A DNA stretch of 64,000 nucleotides from Candidatus Cloacimonadota bacterium (GCA_029561955.1 JAKQWO010000021.1:21777-85776); one strand, 5' to 3'. Counted from the first letter of the stretch, positions 33,553 to 43,429 are shown. Notes: generated from the letters alone by a model not told the origin. Made by a program: numbers and translations.

Positions 33553-35664
33553 TTACGCTTGCCTTTTGAGCGTTGGCTGGTTGTGGTTGATGGTATCGAA
33601 AGTGGTGCGCATCCTGAATTCCGCCTGCTTTCCCTTGTTCCACTGGGACACGGGACGCAGGTAACCTACAATGCGGGAATACACTTCCGTCGTCTTGGTA
33701 CAGATGGGGCAAATGGGCTGTTCGCCCACCAAATAACCGTGATTGGTGCAAATGCTGAAGGTGGGTGAAAAGGTGAAGTAGGGCAGGTGATAGTTTTCAC
33801 AAACGCTTCTCACAAGTTTCAGAATGCTGCTGCCGTGTTCAACTCTTTCTCCGCCAAAGATATGCAGCACTGTGCCACCCGTGTATTTGGTCTGCAGCTC
33901 ATCCTGTAAATCCAGCACTTCAAAGACGTCATCTGAATAGTTGACCGGAAGCTGGGTGCTGTTGGTATAGAAGGGAGCATCATCGGAACTGTTTGCACAC
34001 ACGATATTTCTATATTTCTGCCTGTCAATGAGCGCCAGACGATAGCTGGTTCCCTCTGCGGGTGTGGCTTCCAGGTTGTAGTTGTTGCCCGTTTCTTCCT
34101 GGAATTCAATCAGCTTATCACGCAGGTAGTCCATGACCTTGAGGGAAAACTCTTGTCCCTGTTCGGTTGCGATACTGCAGCCCAGGAAGTTTTCACAGGC
34201 TTCGTTCATGCCGATAATGCCGATGGTGGAAAAGTGGTTTTTCCAATACTGATCAAAGCGGCTGTAGATGTCTTTGAGGTAAAACTTGGTGTAGGGATAC
34301 AAACCGCCAGTGGTGTATTTTTCCAAGACCTTACGCTTGATCTCAAGGCTGTTTTTGGCCATGTTGACCACCATTTCCAGCCTTTGGAAAAACTCCTCTT
34401 CGCTGCTGGAAAGATAGCCGATTCTGGGCAGATTGATGGTGACCACACCGATGGAACCGGTGAGCGGATTAGCGCCAAACAGCCCTCCACCTCTGGCTTC
34501 CAGCTTGCGGGTGTCCAAGCGCAGACGGCAACACATGGAACGCGCATCATTGGGATCCATATCCGAATTGACAAAGTTGGAAAAGTAAGGAATGCCATAT
34601 TTTGCAGTCGCTTCCCAGAGATAATCCAGCTTGGGGTCGTCCCAATCAAAATCCTTGGTGACATTGTAGGTAGGGATGGGAAATGTGAAGACACGTCCTT
34701 TGGCATCGCCTCCGATCATCACTTCCAAAAAGGCACGGTTGATCATATCCATTTCACGGCTAAATTCGCTATAGGTCTTATCCTGCGGTTCACCACCGAT
34801 GACAGCAGGCTGATCTTTATACATATCAGGCACTTGCAGATCCATAGTGATATTGGTGAAGGGCGTCTGAAATCCCACCCGCGTAGGCACATTGATGTTG
34901 AAGACAAATTCCTGCAAAGCCTGCTTCACTTCTTCGTAAGTCAATTGATCATAATAGATAAAGGGAGCCAGGAGGGTGTCAAAACTGGAGAAGGCCTGCG
35001 CCCCTGCAGCCTCACCCTGAAGCGTGTAAAAGAAATTGACGATCTGCCCCAGAGCACTCCTAAAGTGCCGTGCCGGTGAACTTTCCACCTTGCCTTCCGC
35101 ACCGGAAAAGCCCTTGTTGAGCAAATCCATCAGGTCCCAGCCCACGCAATAGACTGACAGTTGACCCAGATCATGGATGTGCATATCGCCATCCACATGC
35201 GCACTGCGGATCTCCGGCGGATATATCTTGCTGAGCCAGTAGGTTTTACTCACTTCTGCAGCGATGTAGTTATTTAATCCCTGCAGGGAAAACGCCATGT
35301 TTGAATTTTCATTTACCTGCCAATCAAGCTTTTGCAGATATTGGTCGATCAACCGCACGCCCGCCGTGGAAACCAGCTCTCGAATCTTGGAATGCTGATC
35401 TCTATAGATAATAAAGGCTTTGGCAGATTTCTTGTAGGGAGATGCAAGCAGCACTTCCTCCACAATGTCCTGAATCATCTCCACTTCCGGAATCCCAGTG
35501 GGAATGAGCTGATAGGCCAGATTCAACACCCTCAAAGTGAGAGTGCCGGCGATATCATCTCCATATTCGCCAGTGGCTTGGCCAGCTTTCAATATGGCCT
35601 GCGTTATCTTGTCTTTGTCAAAGGCAACAATCTGCCCGCTGCGCTTGCGGATCTTGGTAAACAT
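33553..35664 (-). CDS. nrdD: Class III anaerobic ribonucleoside-triphosphate reductase
   Basis: Makes dNTPs from NTPs without oxygen. 703 residues from ATG 35664, which has AGGAG five bases upstream; the longer frame starts without one. Residues ~1-95 are an ATP-cone regulatory domain (KIRKRSGQIVAFDKDKI). The catalytic domain carries RSMCCRLRLDTRKL and NPLTGSIGVVTINLPRIG. The C-terminus has the zinc site (CTNHGY, CPICTKTTEV) and the glycyl radical loop RIVGYLRPVSQWNKGKQAEF. First gene of nrdD-nrdG-radical SAM. Indicates anaerobic growth. Confidence 0.97.
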   Translation of the reverse strand: MFTKIRKRSGQIVAFDKDKITQAILKAGQATGEYGDDIAGTLTLRVLNLAYQLIPTGIPEVEMIQDIVEEVLLASPYKKSAKAFIIYRDQHSKIRELVSTAGVRLIDQYLQKLDWQVNENSNMAFSLQGLNNYIAAEVSKTYWLSKIYPPEIRSAHVDGDMHIHDLGQLSVYCVGWDLMDLLNKGFSGAEGKVESSPARHFRSALGQIVNFFYTLQGEAAGAQAFSSFDTLLAPFIYYDQLTYEEVKQALQEFVFNINVPTRVGFQTPFTNITMDLQVPDMYKDQPAVIGGEPQDKTYSEFSREMDMINRAFLEVMIGGDAKGRVFTFPIPTYNVTKDFDWDDPKLDYLWEATAKYGIPYFSNFVNSDMDPNDARSMCCRLRLDTRKLEARGGGLFGANPLTGSIGVVTINLPRIGYLSSSEEEFFQRLEMVVNMAKNSLEIKRKVLEKYTTGGLYPYTKFYLKDIYSRFDQYWKNHFSTIGIIGMNEACENFLGCSIATEQGQEFSLKVMDYLRDKLIEFQEETGNNYNLEATPAEGTSYRLALIDRQKYRNIVCANSSDDAPFYTNSTQLPVNYSDDVFEVLDLQDELQTKYTGGTVLHIFGGERVEHGSSILKLVRSVCENYHLPYFTFSPTFSICTNHGYLVGEQPICPICTKTTEVYSRIVGYLRPVSQWNKGKQAEFRMRTTFDTINHNQPTLKRQA

Positions 35665-35774
35665 GGTGTCTCCTATATCTATTGGGTCAGTCGTAATTGG
35701 TATTTCGTTGCTTCTCCACAACTTACAGTCAAATGTGCGAATTTCCTGAAAGCGAGAAGAGACTCGATAGTTTC

Positions 35775-35803
35775 ACTGTTTAAAAGAGTTACCATTCTGT
35801 CAA
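35775..35803 (-). promoter_or_regulatory. Promoter of the nrdDG operon
   Basis: On the minus strand TTGACA (35803-35798), a 17-bp spacer, then AACAGT (35780-35775), about 105 bases before the nrdD start. I could not identify NrdR boxes. Confidence 0.5.
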
Positions 35804-35921
35804 TGACAAATAAGGTTTTCTTGATACAAGCAGATGGAATTTATTCAACAGCAAAGAGGTAATAAAGAGTCACGCATACAGATAGGCAGACAATGTGAAC
35901 GAGACTTTTTTATTTTATATC

Positions 35922-35951
35922 TTGACTTTTTTGCCGCATCTCAGAGATCAT
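35922..35951 (+). promoter_or_regulatory. Promoter placed for a leaderless glycerate kinase mRNA
   Basis: TTGACT (35922-35927), an 18-bp spacer, then GATCAT (35946-35951), then six bases and the ATG at 35958. The predicted transcript start coincides with the start codon. Confidence 0.45.
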
Positions 35952-35957
35952 GCCTAC

Positions 35958-37091
35958 ATGAAGAACCAAGAAAAACTAAACCTGATTAAAAACAGCCTAA
36001 CTGCTGCATTGCAGAGCTTTTGCAAGTTTGAAAGCTTGCAAGCGCATTTGTCTAAACTTCCTCAAGGGCAAGACATAGCCCTCTTAGCCATAGGCAAAGA
36101 TGCCGGCCGGATGCTGGATGCGGCCATGAAAACCATAAGTCCCGCCGCTGGTAACGCAATCTGCCTAACCAAATACGGCTACTATCAGCCTGAGGATAAA
36201 AGAATTATCTTCATGGAGGCAGGGCATCCCGTCCCGGATGAGAACACTATCAAGCATAGCCTTACCATCATCAATTGGCTCAAATCCTTGCCCCAAGAGA
36301 TGGATCTGGTTGTTTTGCTCAGCGGAGGCGGCTCTGCCCTCTTTGAAGCACCCAAAGCCCCCTATAATCTGGCAGACATTATCCGAATCAATAAAGAGCT
36401 ACTCACTAAGGGCTTGGATATCAAAGAGATGAATCGGGTGAGAGCCACCTTTTCTGAGGTGAAAGCCGGAGCGGCAGCCAAGCACTTTAAAGGCAAACAC
36501 CTCCGAGTCTACGCTTTATCCGATGTGGAAAACGATGACCCCCGCGTGATTTCCAGCGGCCCCTTTACCAGAGCAGACGTGGAATATCACATCATCGGCA
36601 ACAACTACAGCTTTCGCCAAATCCTGAAAGCTGAGCTGGAACAGCGCGGCTTTGATGTCATCAATTTACAAGCCTTTATGAGCAGCGATGTTACGGCTTT
36701 GATCAACGGACTCAAGCAGACTTTGGCTGCCAACTCCCAGAGCCCTGCCTGCTCTATTATCCTCAGCGGCGGCGAAGTCCCCATCCAAGTGACGGGCAAG
36801 GGATTAGGCGGACGCTGCACCCATCTGGCCTTGAGCATGGCGCCCATATTGGAAAACTATGAAAATGCCCTGTTTCTGGCTTTTGCCACGGATGGCAGCG
36901 ACAATCTCTATGGTGTGGCGGGTGCCTGGGTGGATTCCCAGACCGCTAAAAAACTGAAATCCAGAGGGATAGATATAGACGAAGCATTGCAAAACTCAGA
37001 CAGCTACACGGCTCTGAACTCTATCGGCCAAATCTTGGAAACGGGAGAATTCCATGCCAATGTCAACGACGTCTATATACTCTCACTCTGA
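35958..37091 (+). CDS. Glycerate 2-kinase (MOFRL/GckA family)
   Basis: Phosphorylates D-glycerate to 2-phosphoglycerate. 377 residues from ATG 35958, somewhat shorter than the usual 400-440. The GTG at 35895 would add residues lying over the promoter. Family blocks are in order: LAIGKDAGRMLDAA, EAGHPVPDE, LLSGGGSALFEAP, MNRVRATFSEVKAG, SDVENDDPRVISSGP, and the MOFRL block SGGEVPIQVTGKGLGGRCTH followed by ATDGSDNLYGVAGAWVD. No ribosome binding site precedes the ATG, consistent with leaderless translation. Single-gene unit followed by a palindromic repeat. Confidence 0.9.
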   Translation: MKNQEKLNLIKNSLTAALQSFCKFESLQAHLSKLPQGQDIALLAIGKDAGRMLDAAMKTISPAAGNAICLTKYGYYQPEDKRIIFMEAGHPVPDENTIKHSLTIINWLKSLPQEMDLVVLLSGGGSALFEAPKAPYNLADIIRINKELLTKGLDIKEMNRVRATFSEVKAGAAAKHFKGKHLRVYALSDVENDDPRVISSGPFTRADVEYHIIGNNYSFRQILKAELEQRGFDVINLQAFMSSDVTALINGLKQTLAANSQSPACSIILSGGEVPIQVTGKGLGGRCTHLALSMAPILENYENALFLAFATDGSDNLYGVAGAWVDSQTAKKLKSRGIDIDEALQNSDSYTALNSIGQILETGEFHANVNDVYILSL

Positions 37092-37137
37092 AATCGCCCC
37101 CAAAAAGACAGTCGCCCCAGTGTGCTCTTTCCTGCCT

Positions 37138-37230
37138 CTTCCATGCTTAGCCGCCCGGTGATTACTCGGTGATACTCGGGAAAAACCCGAGTATATCCAC
37201 GGCATCACCCTGCGGGTAAGTAAGGTAGGG
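37138..37230. repeat. Palindromic intergenic repeat, copy C
   Basis: Left arm CTTCCATGCTTAGCC, centre ACTCGGG-aaaaa-CCCGAGT, right arm GGGTAAGTAAGGTAG. Same orientation as copies B and D. It sits 47 bp after the glycerate kinase stop. This gap (37092-38241, 1150 bp) also contains a promoter, a short reading frame and a decayed surface-protein gene, listed separately. Confidence 0.85.
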
Positions 37231-37482
37231 GGTGGTTTCCAAACGGCTCCTACCTTGCAACTGCCAGCTTGCTAACATCTTATCTAGAAATGATTAGCTA
37301 TTGGTTTGGTAGGTTTTACTTTCCCAGCATCAAACTGTCTGACATTTCGGCCGGGAGGCGATCTATCTGAACAGGATTCAGAAAAAGAATGGTGTTTCAC
37401 CACAGGCATACTAACACACTTAATATAATATGGTTAGACAGTGCATCATTATATAAAAACGCAGTGTTTATAAAAATAGTTC

Positions 37483-37510
37483 TTGACAGATTACCTGTGG
37501 TGAATAAGAT
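37483..37510 (+). promoter_or_regulatory. Promoter upstream of the surface-protein island
   Basis: TTGACA (37483-37488), a 16-bp spacer, then TAAGAT (37505-37510). It is the best promoter-like match in the 1150-bp gap and would give a ~725-base leader before the 38242 gene. Confidence 0.55.
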
Positions 37511-37617
37511 AGCCCTATCGACCGTTGATATTCCTAAAGATCCTGTTTACGAAATGCTTTTGGCCGTGTTGGTCGTGCAACTTCTACAAAGACTATTTCG
37601 ATATACAAGGAGACATC

Positions 37618-37728
37618 ATGAATTTCAAGAGCAGCACCGCTCTGGAAACCAGACCCTTCAGGGCTTTCGGCCCTGCAGGGGAGATGTCCCTATTTGCCTC
37701 AGCCCCCCCCCCGAGAATATTACTATAA
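37618..37728 (+). CDS. Short reading frame of 36 codons with strong ribosome binding site and C10 tract
   Basis: ATG 37618 is preceded by CAAGGAGACATC, a near-ideal site. The product (MNFKSSTALETRPFRAFGPA...) resembles no known family and lacks a signal peptide. The frame contains a hairpin CAGGGC-tttcg-GCCCTG (37659-37675) and a run of ten C (37703-37712). It may be a leader peptide, or the reused ribosome binding site of a lost surface-protein gene. I cannot tell which. Confidence 0.3.
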   Translation: MNFKSSTALETRPFRAFGPAGEMSLFASAPPPRILL

Positions 37729-37993
37729 TACTGTTTTACTGACACACATATTGGTCATCTCAGCCTCCACCCACAGGAAGAGGCGAATTCTTAGGCATGT
37801 TGTGCTCAAGAGCAATCATCCACCCTGTATAGAGCAGGTTTACCTGCAGATCAGGGATCTATTCTACCGTGCAAGGTCATCAATACCTGATCCTTATATT
37901 CAAACTGGCCTTACCCATCTTTTCCACAATACAAGCAAAGCCGCTGAGCTTTTTGAATTCCCGGGCAATACTCTTGTCCCAAACACAGAAATC

Positions 37994-38160
37994 CTGAAAG
38001 GGCATCTATTATTTCTACTGCTGCTGCGCATTTTCAGACAGAGCTATACAATCACCGTTCAAATACGTAACGGAGCTACTACCGACTATTATCCCTTCTC
38101 CTGTTGGGCTGACTCTGCCGGTTCTTCATTCCCTCCTTTTATTGGTACGCCCATGTCTGA
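37994..38160 (+). pseudogene. Decayed N-terminus of a surface-protein paralogue
   Basis: The frame reads KGHLLFLLLLRIF-RQSYTITVQIRNGATTDYYPFSCW. That is a recognisable signal peptide followed by the V-T-(V/I)-G-(D/N)-G-T-x-T...P(F/I) start shared by the exported proteins at 38242 and 40000 (internal module). There is no start codon (CTG AAA where ATG AAA is expected at 37994), no ribosome binding site, and an unrelated continuation after ~50 residues. Confidence 0.55.
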
Positions 38161-38241
38161 GAATCAACCTTATATGACCAATACCCGGCCTGACCGGCTT
38201 TGCGCAAGAGAACTAATCATTAAACAAATAGAGGTAAAATC

Positions 38242-41200
38242 ATGAAACGCTTTTTATCTTTTGGCGCAGTGATTGCGCTGGGGCTCGTCTTTGGGCTCTA
38301 CGCTTTCACAGTTACCATAGGCGAAACCACGGAAGAAGTTTCCTACTTCCCGATTTACACTTACGGTGGCTACAACTACACCCAGCAAATCTACACTCAG
38401 GCTCAGATCAATTACCAAGGCGAAATCACCATGATCAAGTTTTTCCGTATTGGCTACGGTAATTTTACAAACAGCCACAATTGGATGATTTACATGGGGC
38501 ATACTACCCGCACTTCTTTCTCATCTACCTCAGACTGGGAACCTGGCACCAACCTCACGCAGGTGTTCGCCGGTAGCGTGCTCGCCAACTTCCCTAATCC
38601 CGAAGAGTGGATGGAGATCACCTTGGACACCCCCTTTATCTACAACAACGCCGAAAATTTAGTCGTTGCCATTCATGAATATACACCCGGTAATGGTGCT
38701 TGCGTAAGATGGGGCGGCTTTACCAGTGACAATCACATGGGTATATCTTACCACAATAACGTAACCAATCCAGATGTCAACAACCCGCCTTCTGCCAATT
38801 CGATAGCCAACCAGATCGCTGCCATCCGACTGGAGTTTACGGATATTGAAGCCCCCCTGGCACCTGTGCTGGTTTTCCCCGAAAACAATGCCACCATCGC
38901 GAATGGTCAGTCTCTGCGCTGGACTTTACCGCAAGGTAGCCAAGGTTCAAATGGTTATGATGTGTATATTGATAGTGTTCTTGTGAGCACCTTCCAGCCT
39001 GGAACTCAATATGTGGTCAGCGGTTTGGATCTTGGGCCTCACACCTGGCATGTGGTAGCTTGCAACGACGTGGGTGAATCTCCACCCTCCGAAACGGGAA
39101 ACTTTAACATTGCTCCGAGTGTGCAAATAGGGGATGGCACGGCGCAAAACGCGCTGCCTGTCAATCCAAATTTCAGATACAGCTACAGCCAAAGTATCTT
39201 TTTGCAGCCTGAGATCAATATCAGCAATCAACGCATTGAGGGTTTATGCTATTACTGGAATGGTGGAGGTATCGGAACCAACACCAGCGATTGGATAGTG
39301 TATATGGGTCACGTGCAGAGGAATGGATTTAACGGTAACAGGGATTGGGTTCCCGTGGATGAAATGATGCAGGTCTTCAATGGGCAACTGGATATCCCCG
39401 CTGAAGCTGGCTGGATAGAGATACCCTTGGATACACCTTTTACCTATAACAATGTGGATAACCTGGTGATCGCTGTCGATGAAAACACGCCCGCCTCCGA
39501 TGGCAGCAGCCAATTCTTTTACAACACGTCCACCCCGGGCCAAAATCGCAGCATCCGTTATCAACACAACAGCACCAATCCCGACCCCAACTCACCTCCC
39601 AGTGGAGTTCGGGTGACTGCATATCCCAATATCCTGATGCGTTTTGGAGATTTGCCCACTACTCCTATTTTGGTGTTTTTACCCGCAGCATTGAATTTTG
39701 GCACGGTGCGGTATGGTCAGCCCAGTGGTCCGCTTACCGTAGTGGCTCACAACACAGGTAGTGGGACCCTTCATCTCACCGCAGCGGATATCAGCATCAT
39801 AGGCATCCATGCGAACGAGTTTTCCTTTGATACTTCAAACCTGCCTGCAGCCCTCGCTCCCGGGCAGTATGTGCAGATCCCGGTGACTGTGACAGGGATT
39901 ACCGCAGGTGAGATTACCGCCACACTACGCGTGGTTTACAATGGGGAAAACTGTGATGTAGCCCTGGCTGCCAACGTTTTACCTGCGGGTGCCATCATAA
40001 TAGGGGACAGCACGCGCACGCAAAGATGGCCTTTTGGCACAACTTATGGTTTTGAACGTTCCGCAGCTCTCTACACGGCGAATCAGATTGGCATGGCTGG
40101 CGATCTCAATCTCAGTATGATAGCTTGGGATTGTGCCAACACTACCGACATCACCATCCCCTATAGGATTTGGGCCAAAAACACCAATGATGTCGCCTTG
40201 ACAACCCAAACCTGGCAGGAATTGACTACTGGTGCGACCCTGGTCAAGGAGGGCACTTTTGTGCCCAACACCTTGGGCTGGAATATGTTCCAATTGGATA
40301 CGCTCTTTGTCTATGCCGGCTCAAGCCTGATCATCGGAGTGGAAACCAACTATGGTGGCTCAGGTGAAGGAAGTGGTCACACATTTAGCTGCACCAACCT
40401 GGGCCAACAGCGGCACCAATATTGGATTCAAAACGACAGTGCACCTACCGGCAACGGAACCTTGCATACTTATAGTCCCAATATCATGATGATACTAAAC
40501 GTGGATGTCGAGAATGACCTCGGTGCCGGAAGCATCAACGGTAATCTCACGCCCACGGTTGGGATAGAAACCAGCCACACCGTGAGGATCAGAAACAATG
40601 GCAGCAACGATCAAAACAACTATCAGGTAAAACTGATGGGGCCGGACAACGTGGAACTTGCCAGCGTGGCAGGGCCTCCCATAAGCAGCCAGCAAGTCGT
40701 GGAAGTGGAGATCCCCTGGATACCTGCCACTCAGGGCGACTGCACCATTTACGGAAAGGTGGAACTCACCGGTGATCAAATCTGGTTCAACAACGTGACT
40801 CTACCCATAGACCTCGTGGTCAATCCTCCAGGAGCGATTACTTTCACTGTGGGTGATGGCAGCCAAGCCGCACGTATACCTGTGGATATGTGGCGGAAAC
40901 ACTCCCTCTTTGAAACCCTTTACTTTCCGGATGAGATGGATGGATTCTTCTTCGGGCAGATCACAGGTGTCAAATTCTACAATCAATTCGAAACCAACCT
41001 GCCGCAAATGCCTGTCTCCATCTGGTTGGGCACCACCACACAAACCAGCTTGGCTGCTGGATACATCCCCTCCACAGAACTCACCCTGGTTTACGATGGA
41101 CTGGTGGACTTCCCCAGCGGAGAAAACATCATCAGCATCAGTTTCAACGAGCCATATTCTTACTTGGATGGCAACAACCTGGTGATGATGGTACGTAAAG

Positions 41201-43380
41201 CAGATACCGCCAACAACTCACCCAGTGACTGCTTCAAGGCTCAGACTGTGGGAACCAACCGCAGCATAAACTTTACTTCAGATTCTACTTATACGATTGA
41301 CCCCGCGGCTCCACCTATAGCAAACCCTTCCGGTCAATTCCCTCGGACCACCTTTATGATGATCCCAGCCGGCCATATCTCAGGAACCGTAACGGGCGCA
41401 AATAACCAAGCCCTCAGCGGTGTGACTGTGAGCCTCAACAATGGCGCACACACAAACACCAACGATAATGGACAATACCAACTGATCAATGTTTTGCCGG
41501 ATACTTACACCCTCGCCTTCAACGTGTACGGCTATCATGAGCATACTCAGACCGTCGTAATCGAACCAAGCACTGAGCTTACCCTTGATGTGACCCTGCA
41601 ACCCCTACCTCAAGTGAGCGTGATGGGTACCATCCTAGCCAGCGATACCGGAGCCGGTATTGCCGGTGCGGCTGTCACCTTCAGCGGTTATGAACCCTAC
41701 ATCGCAACTACAAATGCTGCCGGTATGTTCTCCATTTCAAACGTGTTTGGTGACAACGTCTATAACTACAACATTAGAGCTGCCGGATACGCATCTCAGA
41801 ATGGGCAGATAAACGTCACCGGCACCGACTACGATCTGGGCACCATCATCCTCAATGAAGTGGCTTATGACCCCGCAGAGGTCTCTGCCGCAGCCAATGA
41901 TGCCGATACCGAGGTTACCATCACCTGGCTGGTTCCAGAGCCCAGTTACATTGAGGTCACCGAGGGCTTTGAGAGTACAACCTTCCCGCCTGCGGGTTGG
42001 ACGCAAGAGATTACAAACAACGACCCACCCGACGCCCTGGGAATCTATCCCACCTGGTGCAGGATTGGTGCAGTCACCTTCGCCGATGGACAACACATTA
42101 GCCCTACAGAAGGTAGCTCCCAGGCTGCTATCGCCTGGTCTTATAATCACCAGGATGAGTGGCTGCTCACTCCCAGGTTTATTTGCCCATCTGATGCCTA
42201 CCTGAGCTTTGACAGTCACGTTTTCCTGGGTTCCATTGAAGGCGATCACTACTATGTGAAAGTAAGTACAGATAATGGAGTCACCTGGACAGCATGCTGG
42301 GATGCCTCCGCTCAAACAGGCGGCTATAATTGCTATACCTCTCCCATCACTGTAGACCTCAGTGCCTATGCCGGTAACCAGATAAAGGTGGCTTTCCATG
42401 CCGTGGATCCCCTTGCCAACGATGGTCTGAGACACAACTGGTTCATCGACAACGTCTTCATCGGCAACGAAGTTGCCAAAGTGGTCTTTGACAGAGACAA
42501 CTTTGTCAGGGTTTCTGCCTCTGACTGCGTGGCGAGAACCACTACCAGCAATACGCGCGCTGAGCCCAGCTTACCAGATGCACAGGGAATCAGTCGTGTC
42601 ACGAGGACACAAAGAGCACTTACCGGTTACAAGGTCTACAGATTCACTCCTGGTAACGAGCAAAATGAAGACGCCTGGACCTTGCTTAATCAGGAACCAA
42701 CCACCGAGCTTAGCATTGTAGACCCCGCATGGAGGGACCTTGACAACGGTGACTACCGCTGGGCGGTCAAAGCTGTTTACGCAGGCGATGTCCTCTCTTA
42801 CGCCAGCCTCTCCAACATCCTCAACAAGTTTGTGCAGAGAGGCAATCTCGTCGGCATGGTGAGAGACGAAGCCTACCATGCCATCGCCGGTACAACGATT
42901 ACAGCCGGCGATTACTCCGCTACCACAAACGCCGCTGGTTTTTACATCCTCTCGCTGCCTGTGGGAACCTATGATGTGACCGCCACTGCAGAAGGCTACG
43001 CTTCCCAAACCATAGAGGACAAGACCGTATATGCCAACAGCAACACCACGGTCAACTTCATCCTGGATCCCGTGAGCAACGAGGATAACACCTTGCCTGT
43101 TTTAGCCACTATGCTCAACGGCAACTACCCCAACCCCTTCAACCCCGAAACCACCATCAGCTACAGTGTCAAGGAAGCAGGACGCGTGAAGCTGGTAGTA
43201 TATAACATCAAGGGACAATCGGTGCAGACCCTGGTAGATGAAGAGCAAGCCACCGGTCATTACAAGCTGGTCTTCAACGCCAAGGATGAGCGTGGACGCA
43301 GCATCTCCAGCGGTGTCTATTTGCTGAAGATGACCGCTCCCGGCTATCAGAAGACCACCAAAATGATCCTGATGAAATAG
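38242..43380 (+). CDS. Giant exported multidomain surface protein with FlgD-like tail
   Basis: 1712 residues from ATG 38242 (AGAGGTAAAATC upstream). Signal peptide 1-20. It has four related ~160-residue beta-rich modules at about 22-195, 295-475, 580-755 and 870-1035. The first two carry the motif (I/V)YMGH, and the first, second and fourth carry a (T/S)LD-or-F(N/D)xPxxY-(N/D)N(A/V)xNLV block. Between them lie an FN3-like domain (~200-290), an ASH/HYDIN-like domain (~480-580) and a CARDB-like domain (~755-860). Then come three carboxypeptidase-regulatory-like domains (HISGTVTGANNQALSGVTVS; SVMGTILASDTGAGIAGA; NLVGMVRDEAYHAIAGT), a MAM/choice-of-anchor-J-like lectin fold (GFESTTFPPAGW), and the tail NGNYPNPFNPETTISYS...ILMK. 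No enzyme motif; adhesin or structural role inferred. Confidence 0.88.
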   Translation: MKRFLSFGAVIALGLVFGLYAFTVTIGETTEEVSYFPIYTYGGYNYTQQIYTQAQINYQGEITMIKFFRIGYGNFTNSHNWMIYMGHTTRTSFSSTSDWEPGTNLTQVFAGSVLANFPNPEEWMEITLDTPFIYNNAENLVVAIHEYTPGNGACVRWGGFTSDNHMGISYHNNVTNPDVNNPPSANSIANQIAAIRLEFTDIEAPLAPVLVFPENNATIANGQSLRWTLPQGSQGSNGYDVYIDSVLVSTFQPGTQYVVSGLDLGPHTWHVVACNDVGESPPSETGNFNIAPSVQIGDGTAQNALPVNPNFRYSYSQSIFLQPEINISNQRIEGLCYYWNGGGIGTNTSDWIVYMGHVQRNGFNGNRDWVPVDEMMQVFNGQLDIPAEAGWIEIPLDTPFTYNNVDNLVIAVDENTPASDGSSQFFYNTSTPGQNRSIRYQHNSTNPDPNSPPSGVRVTAYPNILMRFGDLPTTPILVFLPAALNFGTVRYGQPSGPLTVVAHNTGSGTLHLTAADISIIGIHANEFSFDTSNLPAALAPGQYVQIPVTVTGITAGEITATLRVVYNGENCDVALAANVLPAGAIIIGDSTRTQRWPFGTTYGFERSAALYTANQIGMAGDLNLSMIAWDCANTTDITIPYRIWAKNTNDVALTTQTWQELTTGATLVKEGTFVPNTLGWNMFQLDTLFVYAGSSLIIGVETNYGGSGEGSGHTFSCTNLGQQRHQYWIQNDSAPTGNGTLHTYSPNIMMILNVDVENDLGAGSINGNLTPTVGIETSHTVRIRNNGSNDQNNYQVKLMGPDNVELASVAGPPISSQQVVEVEIPWIPATQGDCTIYGKVELTGDQIWFNNVTLPIDLVVNPPGAITFTVGDGSQAARIPVDMWRKHSLFETLYFPDEMDGFFFGQITGVKFYNQFETNLPQMPVSIWLGTTTQTSLAAGYIPSTELTLVYDGLVDFPSGENIISISFNEPYSYLDGNNLVMMVRKADTANNSPSDCFKAQTVGTNRSINFTSDSTYTIDPAAPPIANPSGQFPRTTFMMIPAGHISGTVTGANNQALSGVTVSLNNGAHTNTNDNGQYQLINVLPDTYTLAFNVYGYHEHTQTVVIEPSTELTLDVTLQPLPQVSVMGTILASDTGAGIAGAAVTFSGYEPYIATTNAAGMFSISNVFGDNVYNYNIRAAGYASQNGQINVTGTDYDLGTIILNEVAYDPAEVSAAANDADTEVTITWLVPEPSYIEVTEGFESTTFPPAGWTQEITNNDPPDALGIYPTWCRIGAVTFADGQHISPTEGSSQAAIAWSYNHQDEWLLTPRFICPSDAYLSFDSHVFLGSIEGDHYYVKVSTDNGVTWTACWDASAQTGGYNCYTSPITVDLSAYAGNQIKVAFHAVDPLANDGLRHNWFIDNVFIGNEVAKVVFDRDNFVRVSASDCVARTTTSNTRAEPSLPDAQGISRVTRTQRALTGYKVYRFTPGNEQNEDAWTLLNQEPTTELSIVDPAWRDLDNGDYRWAVKAVYAGDVLSYASLSNILNKFVQRGNLVGMVRDEAYHAIAGTTITAGDYSATTNAAGFYILSLPVGTYDVTATAEGYASQTIEDKTVYANSNTTVNFILDPVSNEDNTLPVLATMLNGNYPNPFNPETTISYSVKEAGRVKLVVYNIKGQSVQTLVDEEQATGHYKLVFNAKDERGRSISSGVYLLKMTAPGYQKTTKMILMK

Positions 43381-43429
43381 CCAGGTATTGACGTGAAAGA
43401 GCTACAGTTAGCAATGATAGACAATCATC

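Noticed and set aside
33551..33751. N-terminal extension of NrdG
   Set aside because: It reads nrdD sequence in another frame; the family N-terminus begins at ATG 33550.
37694..38245. Open frame of 183 codons before the giant surface gene
   Set aside because: Only its last third resembles a protein (signal peptide plus module start), without start signals; treated as a pseudogene remnant at 37994-38160.
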